In this document: positions 43,423 through 50,498 of the stretch, one piece after another | How the letters are laid out: each line of letters begins with the position of its first letter | Position numbering within the stretch: the first letter of the stretch is position 1 | Assembly (NCBI GenBank): GCA_934277695.1 | Contig: CAKQVG010000009.1 | Span: 1-64,000 of the forward strand | Direction: 5' to 3' | Length of the DNA stretch: 64,000 nt | Source: CAG-238 sp934277695 | GTDB taxonomy: Bacteria > Bacillota > Clostridia > Peptostreptococcales > Anaerovoracaceae | The notes under the pieces: model-generated | What the model was told of the DNA's origin: nothing | What the model saw: the letters and a program-made list of their open reading frames with translations, nothing else | The model's database searches: none | Position numbers and translations under genes: made by a program

Positions 43423-43467
43423 TTGACAAGTTAGCCTAAGCTAATTATAATTAGCTTAGGCTAACTT
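43423..43467 (+). promoter_or_regulatory. Consensus promoter inside a perfect 40-bp DtxR-like palindrome
   Basis: TTGACA (43423-43428), 17-bp spacer, TATAAT (43446-43451). Positions 43428-43467 are a perfect 40-bp palindrome; each half contains TTAGCCTAAGCTAA or its complement. The right side, TTAGCTTAGGCTAACTTAT, matches the 19-bp DtxR/IdeR consensus (TTAGGTTAGGCTAACCTAA) at 16 of 19 positions, and the left side is its mirror. Two regulator dimers could sit side by side and block the promoter completely, so metal-dependent repression by a DtxR/MntR/IdeR-type protein is the natural reading. The palindrome begins five bases after the ftsH stop. Confidence 0.85.
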
Positions 43468-43497
43468 ATGTAAAACTATTTGAGGAGGTAAACAGAA

Positions 43498-43794
43498 ATG
43501 AAACTTGACAAGTTGGGATTATTTGCGGGTGGGGTTCTTTTCGGAACCGCCGGACTTAAAATTTTAGGAAGCAAGGATGCAAAGAAGGTTTACACACACA
43601 CAACTGCGGCTGCACTTCGTGCAAAAGAAACCGTTATGTCAACCGTGACAAATATTAAGGAAAACGCAGATGATATTGTTGCCGATGCCAAAGACATAAA
43701 TGAGAAAAGGGCAGAAAAAGAAGCAAGTCAAATAATCGGAGATTTTGAACCAAAGAAAGCAAAAAAAGAAACGGGCGAGTGCAATGAAATGTAA
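43498..43794 (+). CDS. DUF6110 family small protein
   Basis: A 98-residue protein: a glycine-rich hydrophobic start (KLDKLGLFAGGVLFGTAGLK), which may insert in the membrane, then an amphipathic helical region with TVTNIKENADDIVADAKDIN and a Lys/Glu-rich tail. It matches the DUF6110 family as I know it, which in Firmicutes is usually encoded next to a heavy-metal P-type ATPase, as here. A chaperone-like or regulatory role for the pump is inferred. RBS TGAGGAGG. Its 3' end overlaps the ATPase start by 11 bp, so the two are coupled. Confidence 0.8.
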   Translation: MKLDKLGLFAGGVLFGTAGLKILGSKDAKKVYTHTTAAALRAKETVMSTVTNIKENADDIVADAKDINEKRAEKEASQIIGDFEPKKAKKETGECNEM

Positions 43795-45886
43795 AATCAT
43801 GCACGAAAATTCCGGGAGACTCCGGGTACGGCTGCTCTGCGGCAGAATGACCTTACAGCAGGCGGATATTCTGGAATACTATCTGAAGGCACTGCCGGAT
43901 GTAAGAGATGTTTCTGTCTATGACCGGACATGCGACGCAGTAATCAGTTACAGAGGAGAAAGAAGCAAGATTGTATCAGCTTTAGCCGCCTTTGATTTTG
44001 CTGATGAGGAGGCGTTAAAGCTGGCTCCGGAGCATACATCCAGGGAACTCAACCGAGAATTTCAGGATAAACTTTTTTACACAATCTGCAGACGCTGTTT
44101 CTCTAAGCTTTTTTTGCCGATGCCGATTCGCACAGCAATGACGCTTTATCGCTCCACAGGATACCTTCGGGAGGGACTGAAAGCACTGAAAAACGGAAAG
44201 CTGACGGTGGAAGTTTTGGATGCAACAGCTATCGGTGTTTCCGTGCTTCAGGGCAATTTCAATACGGCAGCTTCGGTTATGTTTATGCTCAAAATCGGCG
44301 AAATTCTTGATGAATGGACGCATAAGAAGTCCGTTGCAGACCTTGCAGGCGCGATGTCACTGAATGTGGACAAGGTATGGCTCAAAGACGGAGATACGGA
44401 GGTTCTGACCTCGATTGAGGAAGTGAAAACAGGCGACATTGTTTCTGTTCGCATGGGTAATATGATTCCGCTGGATGGTAAGGTTGTTTCGGGAGAAGCG
44501 ACGGTTAATCAGGCTTCGATTACAGGCGAATCTCTTCCGGTCAGAAAGCAGGAAGGCAGCTATGTTTATGCCGGAACTGCGATTGAAGAGGGTCAGTGCC
44601 TGATTCGCGTCGAAAAGACGAGCGGAACGGGAAGATATGACCGCATTATGCAGATGATTGAGGAATCGGAGAAACTGAAATCAGAGACAGAAAACAGAGC
44701 AGCAGGACTGGCGGATAAGCTGGTGCCGTATACGCTCGGAGGAACAGTTTTGACCTATCTTTTGACGCGTAATATCACAAAGGCTTTGGCAGTGCTGATG
44801 GTTGATTTCTCGTGTGCCCTCAAGCTTTCGATGCCGGTAACGGTTCTTTCCGCAATGAGAGAAGCAAGTGAATACAAGATTTCCGTCAAGGGCGGAAAAT
44901 TCCTTGAAGCAGCTGCAAAGGCGGACACTATCGTGTTCGACAAAACCGGCACACTGACTTATGCGACACCGAAGGTCGAAGACATTATCACTTTCGGAGG
45001 ACATTCAAAAGAAGAAATGCTGCGTCTTGCAGCATGTTTGGAAGAACACTATCCGCATTCCATTGCAAATGCTGTTGTAAATGAAGCTAAGAAACGCGGG
45101 CTTTCTCACGAGGAATACCATTCCCGTGTGGAATATTTGGTTGCACATGGCATCCGCAGTACGGTAGAAGGAAAACCTGTTGTTATCGGAAGCGAGCATT
45201 TCATCTTCGAGGATGAAGCATGTGTAATTCCGGAAGGTGAACAGCAAAAATTCGACGAGCTTTCGGGAGAATTCTCACATCTGTATTTGGCGATTTCAGG
45301 CGTACTGGCGGCAGTTATCTGTATTTCCGATCCTCTCAGAGAAGAGGCAAAGGATGCGATTGCAGCACTTCATGCGCTTGGCATTGATAAGGTCGTTATG
45401 ATGACCGGAGATAATCGTCATACAGCGGAGGCGGTTGCTGCGAAGGTCGGAGTAGACGAATTCTATGCAGAAGTTCTGCCGGAGGATAAGGCAGCCTTTA
45501 TCAGACAGGAACACGAAGCGGGACGCTGCGTGCTGATGGTTGGAGACGGCGTCAACGATACGCCTGCGCTTTCGGAAGCAGATGCAGGCGTTGCAATCAA
45601 TACCGGTGCGGCGATTGCCAAGGAAATTGCAGACATTACGATTTCTTCGGAGGATCTGTTTGAGCTGGTTACGCTTCGCAGACTGAGCATGGCACTTATG
45701 AAGCGAATCCATTTCAATTACCGATTCATCGTGGGTTTCAACCTAATGCTCATCGGCTGCGGCGTGGCAGAATTCATGCCGCCGACAACTTCTGCACTGT
45801 TACATAATATGTCAACACTCGGAATTGGTTTGAAAAGCATGACAAATCTGCTGGAAACACCGAAATATGATGAAAAAAAACTCTAA
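43784..45886 (+). CDS. Heavy-metal P1B-type ATPase
   Basis: A 700-residue P-type ATPase with start at ATG 43784 inside the DUF6110 gene. The N-terminal about 80 residues look like a degenerate HMA domain without CXXC (MHENSGRLRVRLLCG). Then come membrane helices, the actuator TGES motif (SITGESLPVRKQ), the phosphorylated Asp386 in DKTGTLT, and VGDGVNDTPAL. The transport-site motif in the sixth helix is FSCALKLSMP (Cys344) where copper and zinc pumps have CPCALGLATP, and the HP motif reads EEHYPHS instead of SEHP. These changes set it apart from CopA and ZntA and resemble a group that includes mycobacterial CtpC (Mn/Zn). The DtxR-like operator supports iron or manganese. The metal is not proven. 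Confidence 0.9.
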   Translation: MKCKIMHENSGRLRVRLLCGRMTLQQADILEYYLKALPDVRDVSVYDRTCDAVISYRGERSKIVSALAAFDFADEEALKLAPEHTSRELNREFQDKLFYTICRRCFSKLFLPMPIRTAMTLYRSTGYLREGLKALKNGKLTVEVLDATAIGVSVLQGNFNTAASVMFMLKIGEILDEWTHKKSVADLAGAMSLNVDKVWLKDGDTEVLTSIEEVKTGDIVSVRMGNMIPLDGKVVSGEATVNQASITGESLPVRKQEGSYVYAGTAIEEGQCLIRVEKTSGTGRYDRIMQMIEESEKLKSETENRAAGLADKLVPYTLGGTVLTYLLTRNITKALAVLMVDFSCALKLSMPVTVLSAMREASEYKISVKGGKFLEAAAKADTIVFDKTGTLTYATPKVEDIITFGGHSKEEMLRLAACLEEHYPHSIANAVVNEAKKRGLSHEEYHSRVEYLVAHGIRSTVEGKPVVIGSEHFIFEDEACVIPEGEQQKFDELSGEFSHLYLAISGVLAAVICISDPLREEAKDAIAALHALGIDKVVMMTGDNRHTAEAVAAKVGVDEFYAEVLPEDKAAFIRQEHEAGRCVLMVGDGVNDTPALSEADAGVAINTGAAIAKEIADITISSEDLFELVTLRRLSMALMKRIHFNYRFIVGFNLMLIGCGVAEFMPPTTSALLHNMSTLGIGLKSMTNLLETPKYDEKKL

Positions 45887-45905
45887 AACAACATTTAAAA
45901 AAATT

Positions 45906-45938
45906 GAAGCCCGGGGCATAATCGCCTCGGGCTTTTGT
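45906..45938. terminator. Bidirectional terminator between P-type ATPase and Na/Pi transporter
   Basis: GAAGCCCGGGGC pairs with GCCTCGGGCTT with one G-U pair, loop ATAATC; T-rich ends are present on both strands, as suits convergent genes. Confidence 0.85.
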
Positions 45939-45940
45939 AT

Positions 45941-47752
45941 TTAGAAATTATCGTCATAATCAGGTGCGGTAAGCAAACTGAAATACTTGTCATGATATTT
46001 ATTGTAAAGTTCGTTGAATTCCTTATCCTGACCGCTGTGCAGATATTTTGAATAATCGTGTTGATTCTGAACAACCTGCGGCTCCATCAGGGAAAGGGTA
46101 TTGATGCCGATATTGGAACACTGGTCGGAAATACGTTCGATATTCACCAGAATATCCAGGAAGGTAATTCCGCCGTGAACCGTGCAGTCCCCACTGTGGA
46201 ATCGGTCGATGTGATTCGAACGGAGCTGGGAAACGAGGTCGTCGATGACCTCTTCAATCGGCTCTATTTTTTTTGCAGAAACAACATCAAGCTTTGTAAA
46301 AGCCTTGTAAGAATAATCCAGCACCTGTGCGACTGCCTCTCCGAGCACCGCCAGTTCCTGATGAGCAATCGGTGAGAAAACAATTTCCTTCTCCGTTATT
46401 TCCGAAGCCGTTTCGGTGATGTTTGTCGCATAATCACCGATTCGTTCAAACTCAGAGAAACACTGAATATAGTAATTCAGAAGATTGCTGTTTGCACCTT
46501 TGGGAACATGCGGGGAGAAATGAATCATATAATTGTCAACTTTGTCCGCCAGCATATCAATATAATCTTCGTTTTTATTGATTTCGTCGATGGCCTCTTT
46601 ATCATAATGCCGAATAGTTCTGATTGAAACCTTTACTCCGGAAACGGCAAGAGAAGCCATTTTTGAAATGACGCCGCTGATGCTGGAAAGTGCAAGCGCC
46701 GGAGATGCAAAAAGCTTTTCGTCAAGCTGCTGAATTTCAGCATCAATGTCCTCTTCCGGATATTTATCATCTTTGATAACAAATTTTGCAAGTTTTTCAA
46801 ACTGCAGAGAAACGGGAAGAAGAACGATTGCAGCAAATAATCGGAACAATGTATGTGCGTTTGCAATGCCGCCGGAGGTGATCCGTGCGTCCCAGATTCC
46901 GTCCAAGGCACCTGCAGAGTGAAGAATCACGACTGCTGCGATTACCAATATGGAGGCAGCGATGTTAAAAAATATGTGAATCAGGCCTGTCCGCTTTGCA
47001 TCAGCCTTAGAACCGATGGAACAAACGATGGCGGTCGTGATGCAGTCTCCCATATTTACGCCTATGATTATCGCATATACGGAGCTGAAGGTCAGTGCAC
47101 CCGTCACAGACAATGCCTGCAGAATACCGATGGTTGCGGATGAACTCTGAATGAGGAAGGCAGCTCCCGTTCCTACCAGAAATCCCAGAACAGGGACATC
47201 AGCCATCTGAATGAAAAGCCTTGCAAACGTTTCGGATTCCGAAAGCGGTGCAACAGCCGCCGTCATGTTGAGAAGACCGGTAAAAAGAATACCGAACCCC
47301 ATAGCGACTTTACCGATGATATCCGATTTTGTGGAGCTGAGTGCCATGATAACGACAATTCCGATGATTGCCGAAACCGGGGCGAGCGTTGAAGGCTTGA
47401 ATATATTGAGCCATGATGCTGCGCCGCCGTCGATGTCCAGAAGCCGGATAATCTGTCCGGTAACCGTAGTTCCGACATTGGCACCGAGAATGATGCCGAT
47501 GGATTGACGAAGAGAAAGAATTCCCGCTCCGACAAGTCCGGATGTCAGTACGATGGTTGCCGTGGAACTCTGAATAACCGCGGTAACCAAAAGACCGAGC
47601 AGAAAACCGGTAAGCGGATTGTTTGCCACTTTCTCCATAAATTTTTTGAGCGCACCGGAGGAACCCTGCTGCAGTCCGTCTCCCATAAGGCGCATGCCAT
47701 ATAAGAAAAGAGCAAGTCCGCCAAAGAGAGATATAAAATCAAATACATTCAT
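45941..47752 (-). CDS. Na/Pi cotransporter family protein with PhoU-like domain
   Basis: A 603-residue protein. The membrane part (about 1-320) contains two inverted QSS repeats, AVIQSSTATIVLTSG and FLIQSSSATIGILQ, the hallmark of NptA/SLC34-type sodium-phosphate transporters. The C-terminal 200 residues (from about 350) are PhoU-like helices (CFSEFERIGDYATNITETAS, FLDILVNIERISDQCSNIG). The Bacillus/E. coli relative YjbB moves phosphate, in E. coli outward. A Pho-box-like repeat upstream suggests phosphate-dependent control. RBS is GGGAAGG. It is convergent with the P-type ATPase gene. Confidence 0.92.
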   Translation of the reverse strand: MNVFDFISLFGGLALFLYGMRLMGDGLQQGSSGALKKFMEKVANNPLTGFLLGLLVTAVIQSSTATIVLTSGLVGAGILSLRQSIGIILGANVGTTVTGQIIRLLDIDGGAASWLNIFKPSTLAPVSAIIGIVVIMALSSTKSDIIGKVAMGFGILFTGLLNMTAAVAPLSESETFARLFIQMADVPVLGFLVGTGAAFLIQSSSATIGILQALSVTGALTFSSVYAIIIGVNMGDCITTAIVCSIGSKADAKRTGLIHIFFNIAASILVIAAVVILHSAGALDGIWDARITSGGIANAHTLFRLFAAIVLLPVSLQFEKLAKFVIKDDKYPEEDIDAEIQQLDEKLFASPALALSSISGVISKMASLAVSGVKVSIRTIRHYDKEAIDEINKNEDYIDMLADKVDNYMIHFSPHVPKGANSNLLNYYIQCFSEFERIGDYATNITETASEITEKEIVFSPIAHQELAVLGEAVAQVLDYSYKAFTKLDVVSAKKIEPIEEVIDDLVSQLRSNHIDRFHSGDCTVHGGITFLDILVNIERISDQCSNIGINTLSLMEPQVVQNQHDYSKYLHSGQDKEFNELYNKYHDKYFSLLTAPDYDDNF

Positions 47753-47800
47753 ATGTTCGCCTTCCCAGCCATTTCAGGCTTTATCCCCGCATATTGTGAA

Positions 47801-47835
47801 TTAAATGTTAAATCAAGTTTAAATCCATGTTAAAT
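47801..47835 (-). promoter_or_regulatory. Pho-box-like direct repeats upstream of the Na/Pi transporter
   Basis: On the minus strand ATTTAA occurs three times at exact 11-bp steps (plus-strand TTAAAT at 47808-47813, 47819-47824 and 47830-47835), as ATTTAACATGG, ATTTAAACTTG, ATTTAACATTT; a fourth copy at 47801-47806 is out of phase. PhoP of Firmicutes binds TTAACA-type hexamers repeated with this period. The repeats lie about 50 bp before the gene start. Confidence 0.6.
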
Positions 47836-47905
47836 TTACCCCAATAGTAGTGTACCAAAAAAATGTGGAATATCAAGAAAAGTTTTTATTTTAACAAGCA
47901 AAATG

Positions 47906-47914
47906 TGATATACT
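47906..47914 (+). promoter_or_regulatory. Extended -10 promoter of the Bce-type regulator genes
   Basis: TGA followed by TATACT (47909-47914), with an AT-rich -35 region, 43 bp before the response regulator start. Confidence 0.5.
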
Positions 47915-47957
47915 GAAAATATAAGAAATACAAAGCATAGGAGAAAACGGTAATATA

Positions 47958-48629
47958 ATGTACAGATTATTCATAATAGAGGACGAACGAGGAATTGCCG
48001 AAGCCGTACAGAAGCAGGCATTGATGTGGGAAATGGAAGTAAGAATCTGCAGCGACTTTACGAATGTGTTAAAGGAATTTGCGGAGTTTCAGCCGCACAT
48101 CGTGTTGCTGGACATCACGCTTCCGTTCTTTAACGGATATCACTGGTGCAGTGAAATTCGCAAAATTTCACAGGTGCCGATTATCTTTATCTCGTCGGCA
48201 GCAGACAACATGAATATCGTAATGGCTATGAATATGGGAGCGGATGATTTTATACCCAAGCCGTTTGAGCAAACCGTTCTCATGGCCAAAATCCAGGCAC
48301 TTCTTCGGAGGGCATACAACTTTTCGCAGAGCAATCCCATCATCGAGCATTGCGGCGCGATTCTCAATACGGGAGACAACACGCTTACATACAATGATCA
48401 GAGAATCGAATTTACCAAAAACGAATACCGCATCATGCTCTGTCTCATGGAGAACAGAGGCAGGGTGGTCAGCCGCGAAAGGCTTATGGAACGCCTTTGG
48501 GAAACGGATATCTTTGTGGATGAAAACACATTGACGGTTAATGTGAACAGACTCAGAAAAAAGCTTGATGCTGCAGGGCTCAGCGAATTTATAAAGACAA
48601 AACACGGAGTGGGATACATAGTGGAATGA
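47958..48629 (+). CDS. BceR-type response regulator
   Basis: A 223-residue OmpR/PhoB-family regulator. The receiver domain (1-120) has the acidic pair in FIIEDERG, phospho-acceptor Asp52 in HIVLLDITLP and Lys in PKPFEQ. The C-terminal winged helix (about 130-223) ends RLRKKLDAAGLSEFIKTKHG. LLDITLPFFNGYHWC is a pattern common to BceR-like regulators, which switch on the adjacent transporter when antimicrobial peptides bind. Stop and kinase start overlap. RBS is weak (AGGAGAAAACGGT). A BceR-type site is seen before the ABC genes. Confidence 0.92.
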   Translation: MYRLFIIEDERGIAEAVQKQALMWEMEVRICSDFTNVLKEFAEFQPHIVLLDITLPFFNGYHWCSEIRKISQVPIIFISSAADNMNIVMAMNMGADDFIPKPFEQTVLMAKIQALLRRAYNFSQSNPIIEHCGAILNTGDNTLTYNDQRIEFTKNEYRIMLCLMENRGRVVSRERLMERLWETDIFVDENTLTVNVNRLRKKLDAAGLSEFIKTKHGVGYIVE

Positions 48630-49627
48630 TGAATTTTTTGAAGGTGTATTTAAAGGAACGAATTAAATATATCGGCCTGACGGTGCTGCTCGTGGGACTC
48701 TTTTCCGTCATCTTGGTACTCATGAATGTGCCGGAAAAGGCTCTCATGTATCCGGTTTTGCTGTGCCTTTTCCTTGGACTGCTTGCGCTTACAACGGATT
48801 ATGCAATTGCAAAATCAAGGAAAAACGAGCGTGCAAACCTTGACAAAATTACGCTTTCCGTAATTGACAGCATGCCGGAAGCTCACAGTGAGGAGGCACG
48901 TGACTATCAAAATGCAGTCCGCCTGCTCGGAAACGAGTACCGAAATTATGTCAGCGAATCGGAGCGCAAATATGAAAACATGATGGATTACTACACCGTA
49001 TGGGCACATCAGATTAAGACGCCGATTTCCTCGATGAAACTGACGCTTCAAGGCGAGGACAGCACACTTTCCCGCCGGCTTTCGGCAGATCTTTTTCGCA
49101 TTGAGCAGTATGTTGATATGGTTCTTGTGTATCTGAGGCTCGACTCGGAATACACGGACTATGTATTCAAAGAGTGCAATATGGACGAGGTTATAAAAAA
49201 CTCAGTGAAAAAATTTGCCTCCGAATTTATCGGAAGGAAGCTTTCCCTCGAATATGAACCTGCGGACGTTACGGTTGTCAGTGACTCGAAATGGCTGGGA
49301 TTTGTTATCGGTCAGATTGTTTCAAACTCACTCAAATATACCGAAACAGGCGGAATTAAGATTTATTTCGAAGAGCCGAAGATGCTGGTGATCGAAGATA
49401 CCGGAATCGGAATTGCTGAAGAGGATCTGCCGAGAATTTTCGAAAAAGGCTATACCGGATATAACGGAAGAACCGACGGGAGCGGGAGTGCAAGCGGAAT
49501 CGGACTGTACCTATGCAGACGAATCTGCACAAACCTGCACATAGGCATACAGGCGGAGTCGGAAGTCGGAAAAGGCACCAGAATAATTCTGGATTTGAAC
49601 CAATACAAACTGAAAGACGAATCGTGA
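48626..49627 (+). CDS. BceS-type intramembrane-sensing histidine kinase
   Basis: A 333-residue kinase with two membrane helices (about 14-33 and 40-60) and almost no external loop, the mark of intramembrane-sensing kinases that take their signal from the partner ABC transporter. The phosphorylated histidine is His128 in WAHQIKTPISSMKL. The ATPase region shows QIVSNSLKYTE (N box), EDTGIGIAEEDLPRIFEKG (G1/F box) and SASGIGLYLCRR (G2). Its stop codon forms the left end of the BceR-type box upstream of the transporter genes. Confidence 0.93.
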   Translation: MMNFLKVYLKERIKYIGLTVLLVGLFSVILVLMNVPEKALMYPVLLCLFLGLLALTTDYAIAKSRKNERANLDKITLSVIDSMPEAHSEEARDYQNAVRLLGNEYRNYVSESERKYENMMDYYTVWAHQIKTPISSMKLTLQGEDSTLSRRLSADLFRIEQYVDMVLVYLRLDSEYTDYVFKECNMDEVIKNSVKKFASEFIGRKLSLEYEPADVTVVSDSKWLGFVIGQIVSNSLKYTETGGIKIYFEEPKMLVIEDTGIGIAEEDLPRIFEKGYTGYNGRTDGSGSASGIGLYLCRRICTNLHIGIQAESEVGKGTRIILDLNQYKLKDES

Positions 49628-49698
49628 CATTTTTGTAAGAAATGTGAGGGGAAATGTAAGCCAAGGAAATGGATTGCATTTCTCCTTTTTTGTATAAT
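49625..49698 (+). promoter_or_regulatory. BceR-type operator and promoter of the ABC transporter genes
   Basis: TGACA-TTTT-TGTAA (49625-49638) matches the TNACA-N4-TGTAA inverted motif bound by BceR-like regulators in Bacillus. TATAAT (49693-49698) lies 54 bp downstream; the -35 region is poor (TTGCAT at 49674-49679 is too close), which fits a promoter that needs an activator. The gap gives the transporter a second, inducible transcript. Confidence 0.7.
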
Positions 49699-49733
49699 GT
49701 ACCTGTAATTAAAGAAATAGGGAGGATTTTGAT

Positions 49734-50498
49734 ATGAGTATGCTGGAAGTCAGCGGACTGAAAAAAATATATCAGACGCGTTTTGGGGGGAACAAGGTAG
49801 AAGCTCTCAAAAATGTAAATTTTACCGTTGAAGAGGGCGAATTCGTGGCAATTATGGGAGAATCGGGTTCAGGTAAAACTACTTTGCTCAATATACTGGC
49901 GGCGCTGGATAAGCCGACTGCCGGAAGGGTGATTTTGGAGAAAGAGGATTTATCAAAGATCAGGGAGTCGCAGGTTGCGGCTTTCAGAAGAGATAATTTG
50001 GGTTTCGTCTTTCAGGATTTCAACCTGCTCGACACCTTTTCGATTGAGGATAACATCTATCTGCCGCTCGTGCTTCAGGGGAAAAAGTATGCGGAAATGA
50101 AAGAAAAACTCACGCCGATTGCAAGGCGTCTGAAACTGAAGGAGATCCTCAGAAAATACCCGTACGAAGTGTCGGGGGGACAAAAACAGCGTGCGGCGGT
50201 TGCAAGGGCGATTATAACGGGTCCGAAGATTATTCTGGCGGACGAACCGACAGGGGCACTTGATTCCAAATCCTCAGATGAACTTTTGGAGCTTTTCAAG
50301 GAGATTAATGCCGGCGGACAGACGATTCTCATGGTAACGCATTCCGTGAAAGCGGCAAGTGCTGCGTCGAGAGTTCTGTTTATCAAGGACGGTGAAGTGT
50401 TCCATCAGATTTACAGGGGCGAAGATTCCGAGCAGGAGCTTTATCAGAAAATCTCACAGACGCTTACAATTTTGGCGACGGGCGGTGAGAGAGAATGA
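49734..50498 (+). CDS. BceA-type ABC transporter ATPase
   Basis: A 254-residue ABC ATPase of the MacB/LolD/BceA group. Walker A GESGSGKT (42-49), Q-loop FVFQDFNLLD, signature VSGGQKQR, Walker B IILADEPTGALD and the H-loop His in MVTHS are all intact. With the large permease downstream it forms the detoxification module that frees lipid II-cycle intermediates from antimicrobial peptides such as bacitracin or lantibiotics. RBS AGGGAGG; overlap ATGA with the permease gene. Confidence 0.95.
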   Translation: MSMLEVSGLKKIYQTRFGGNKVEALKNVNFTVEEGEFVAIMGESGSGKTTLLNILAALDKPTAGRVILEKEDLSKIRESQVAAFRRDNLGFVFQDFNLLDTFSIEDNIYLPLVLQGKKYAEMKEKLTPIARRLKLKEILRKYPYEVSGGQKQRAAVARAIITGPKIILADEPTGALDSKSSDELLELFKEINAGGQTILMVTHSVKAASAASRVLFIKDGEVFHQIYRGEDSEQELYQKISQTLTILATGGERE

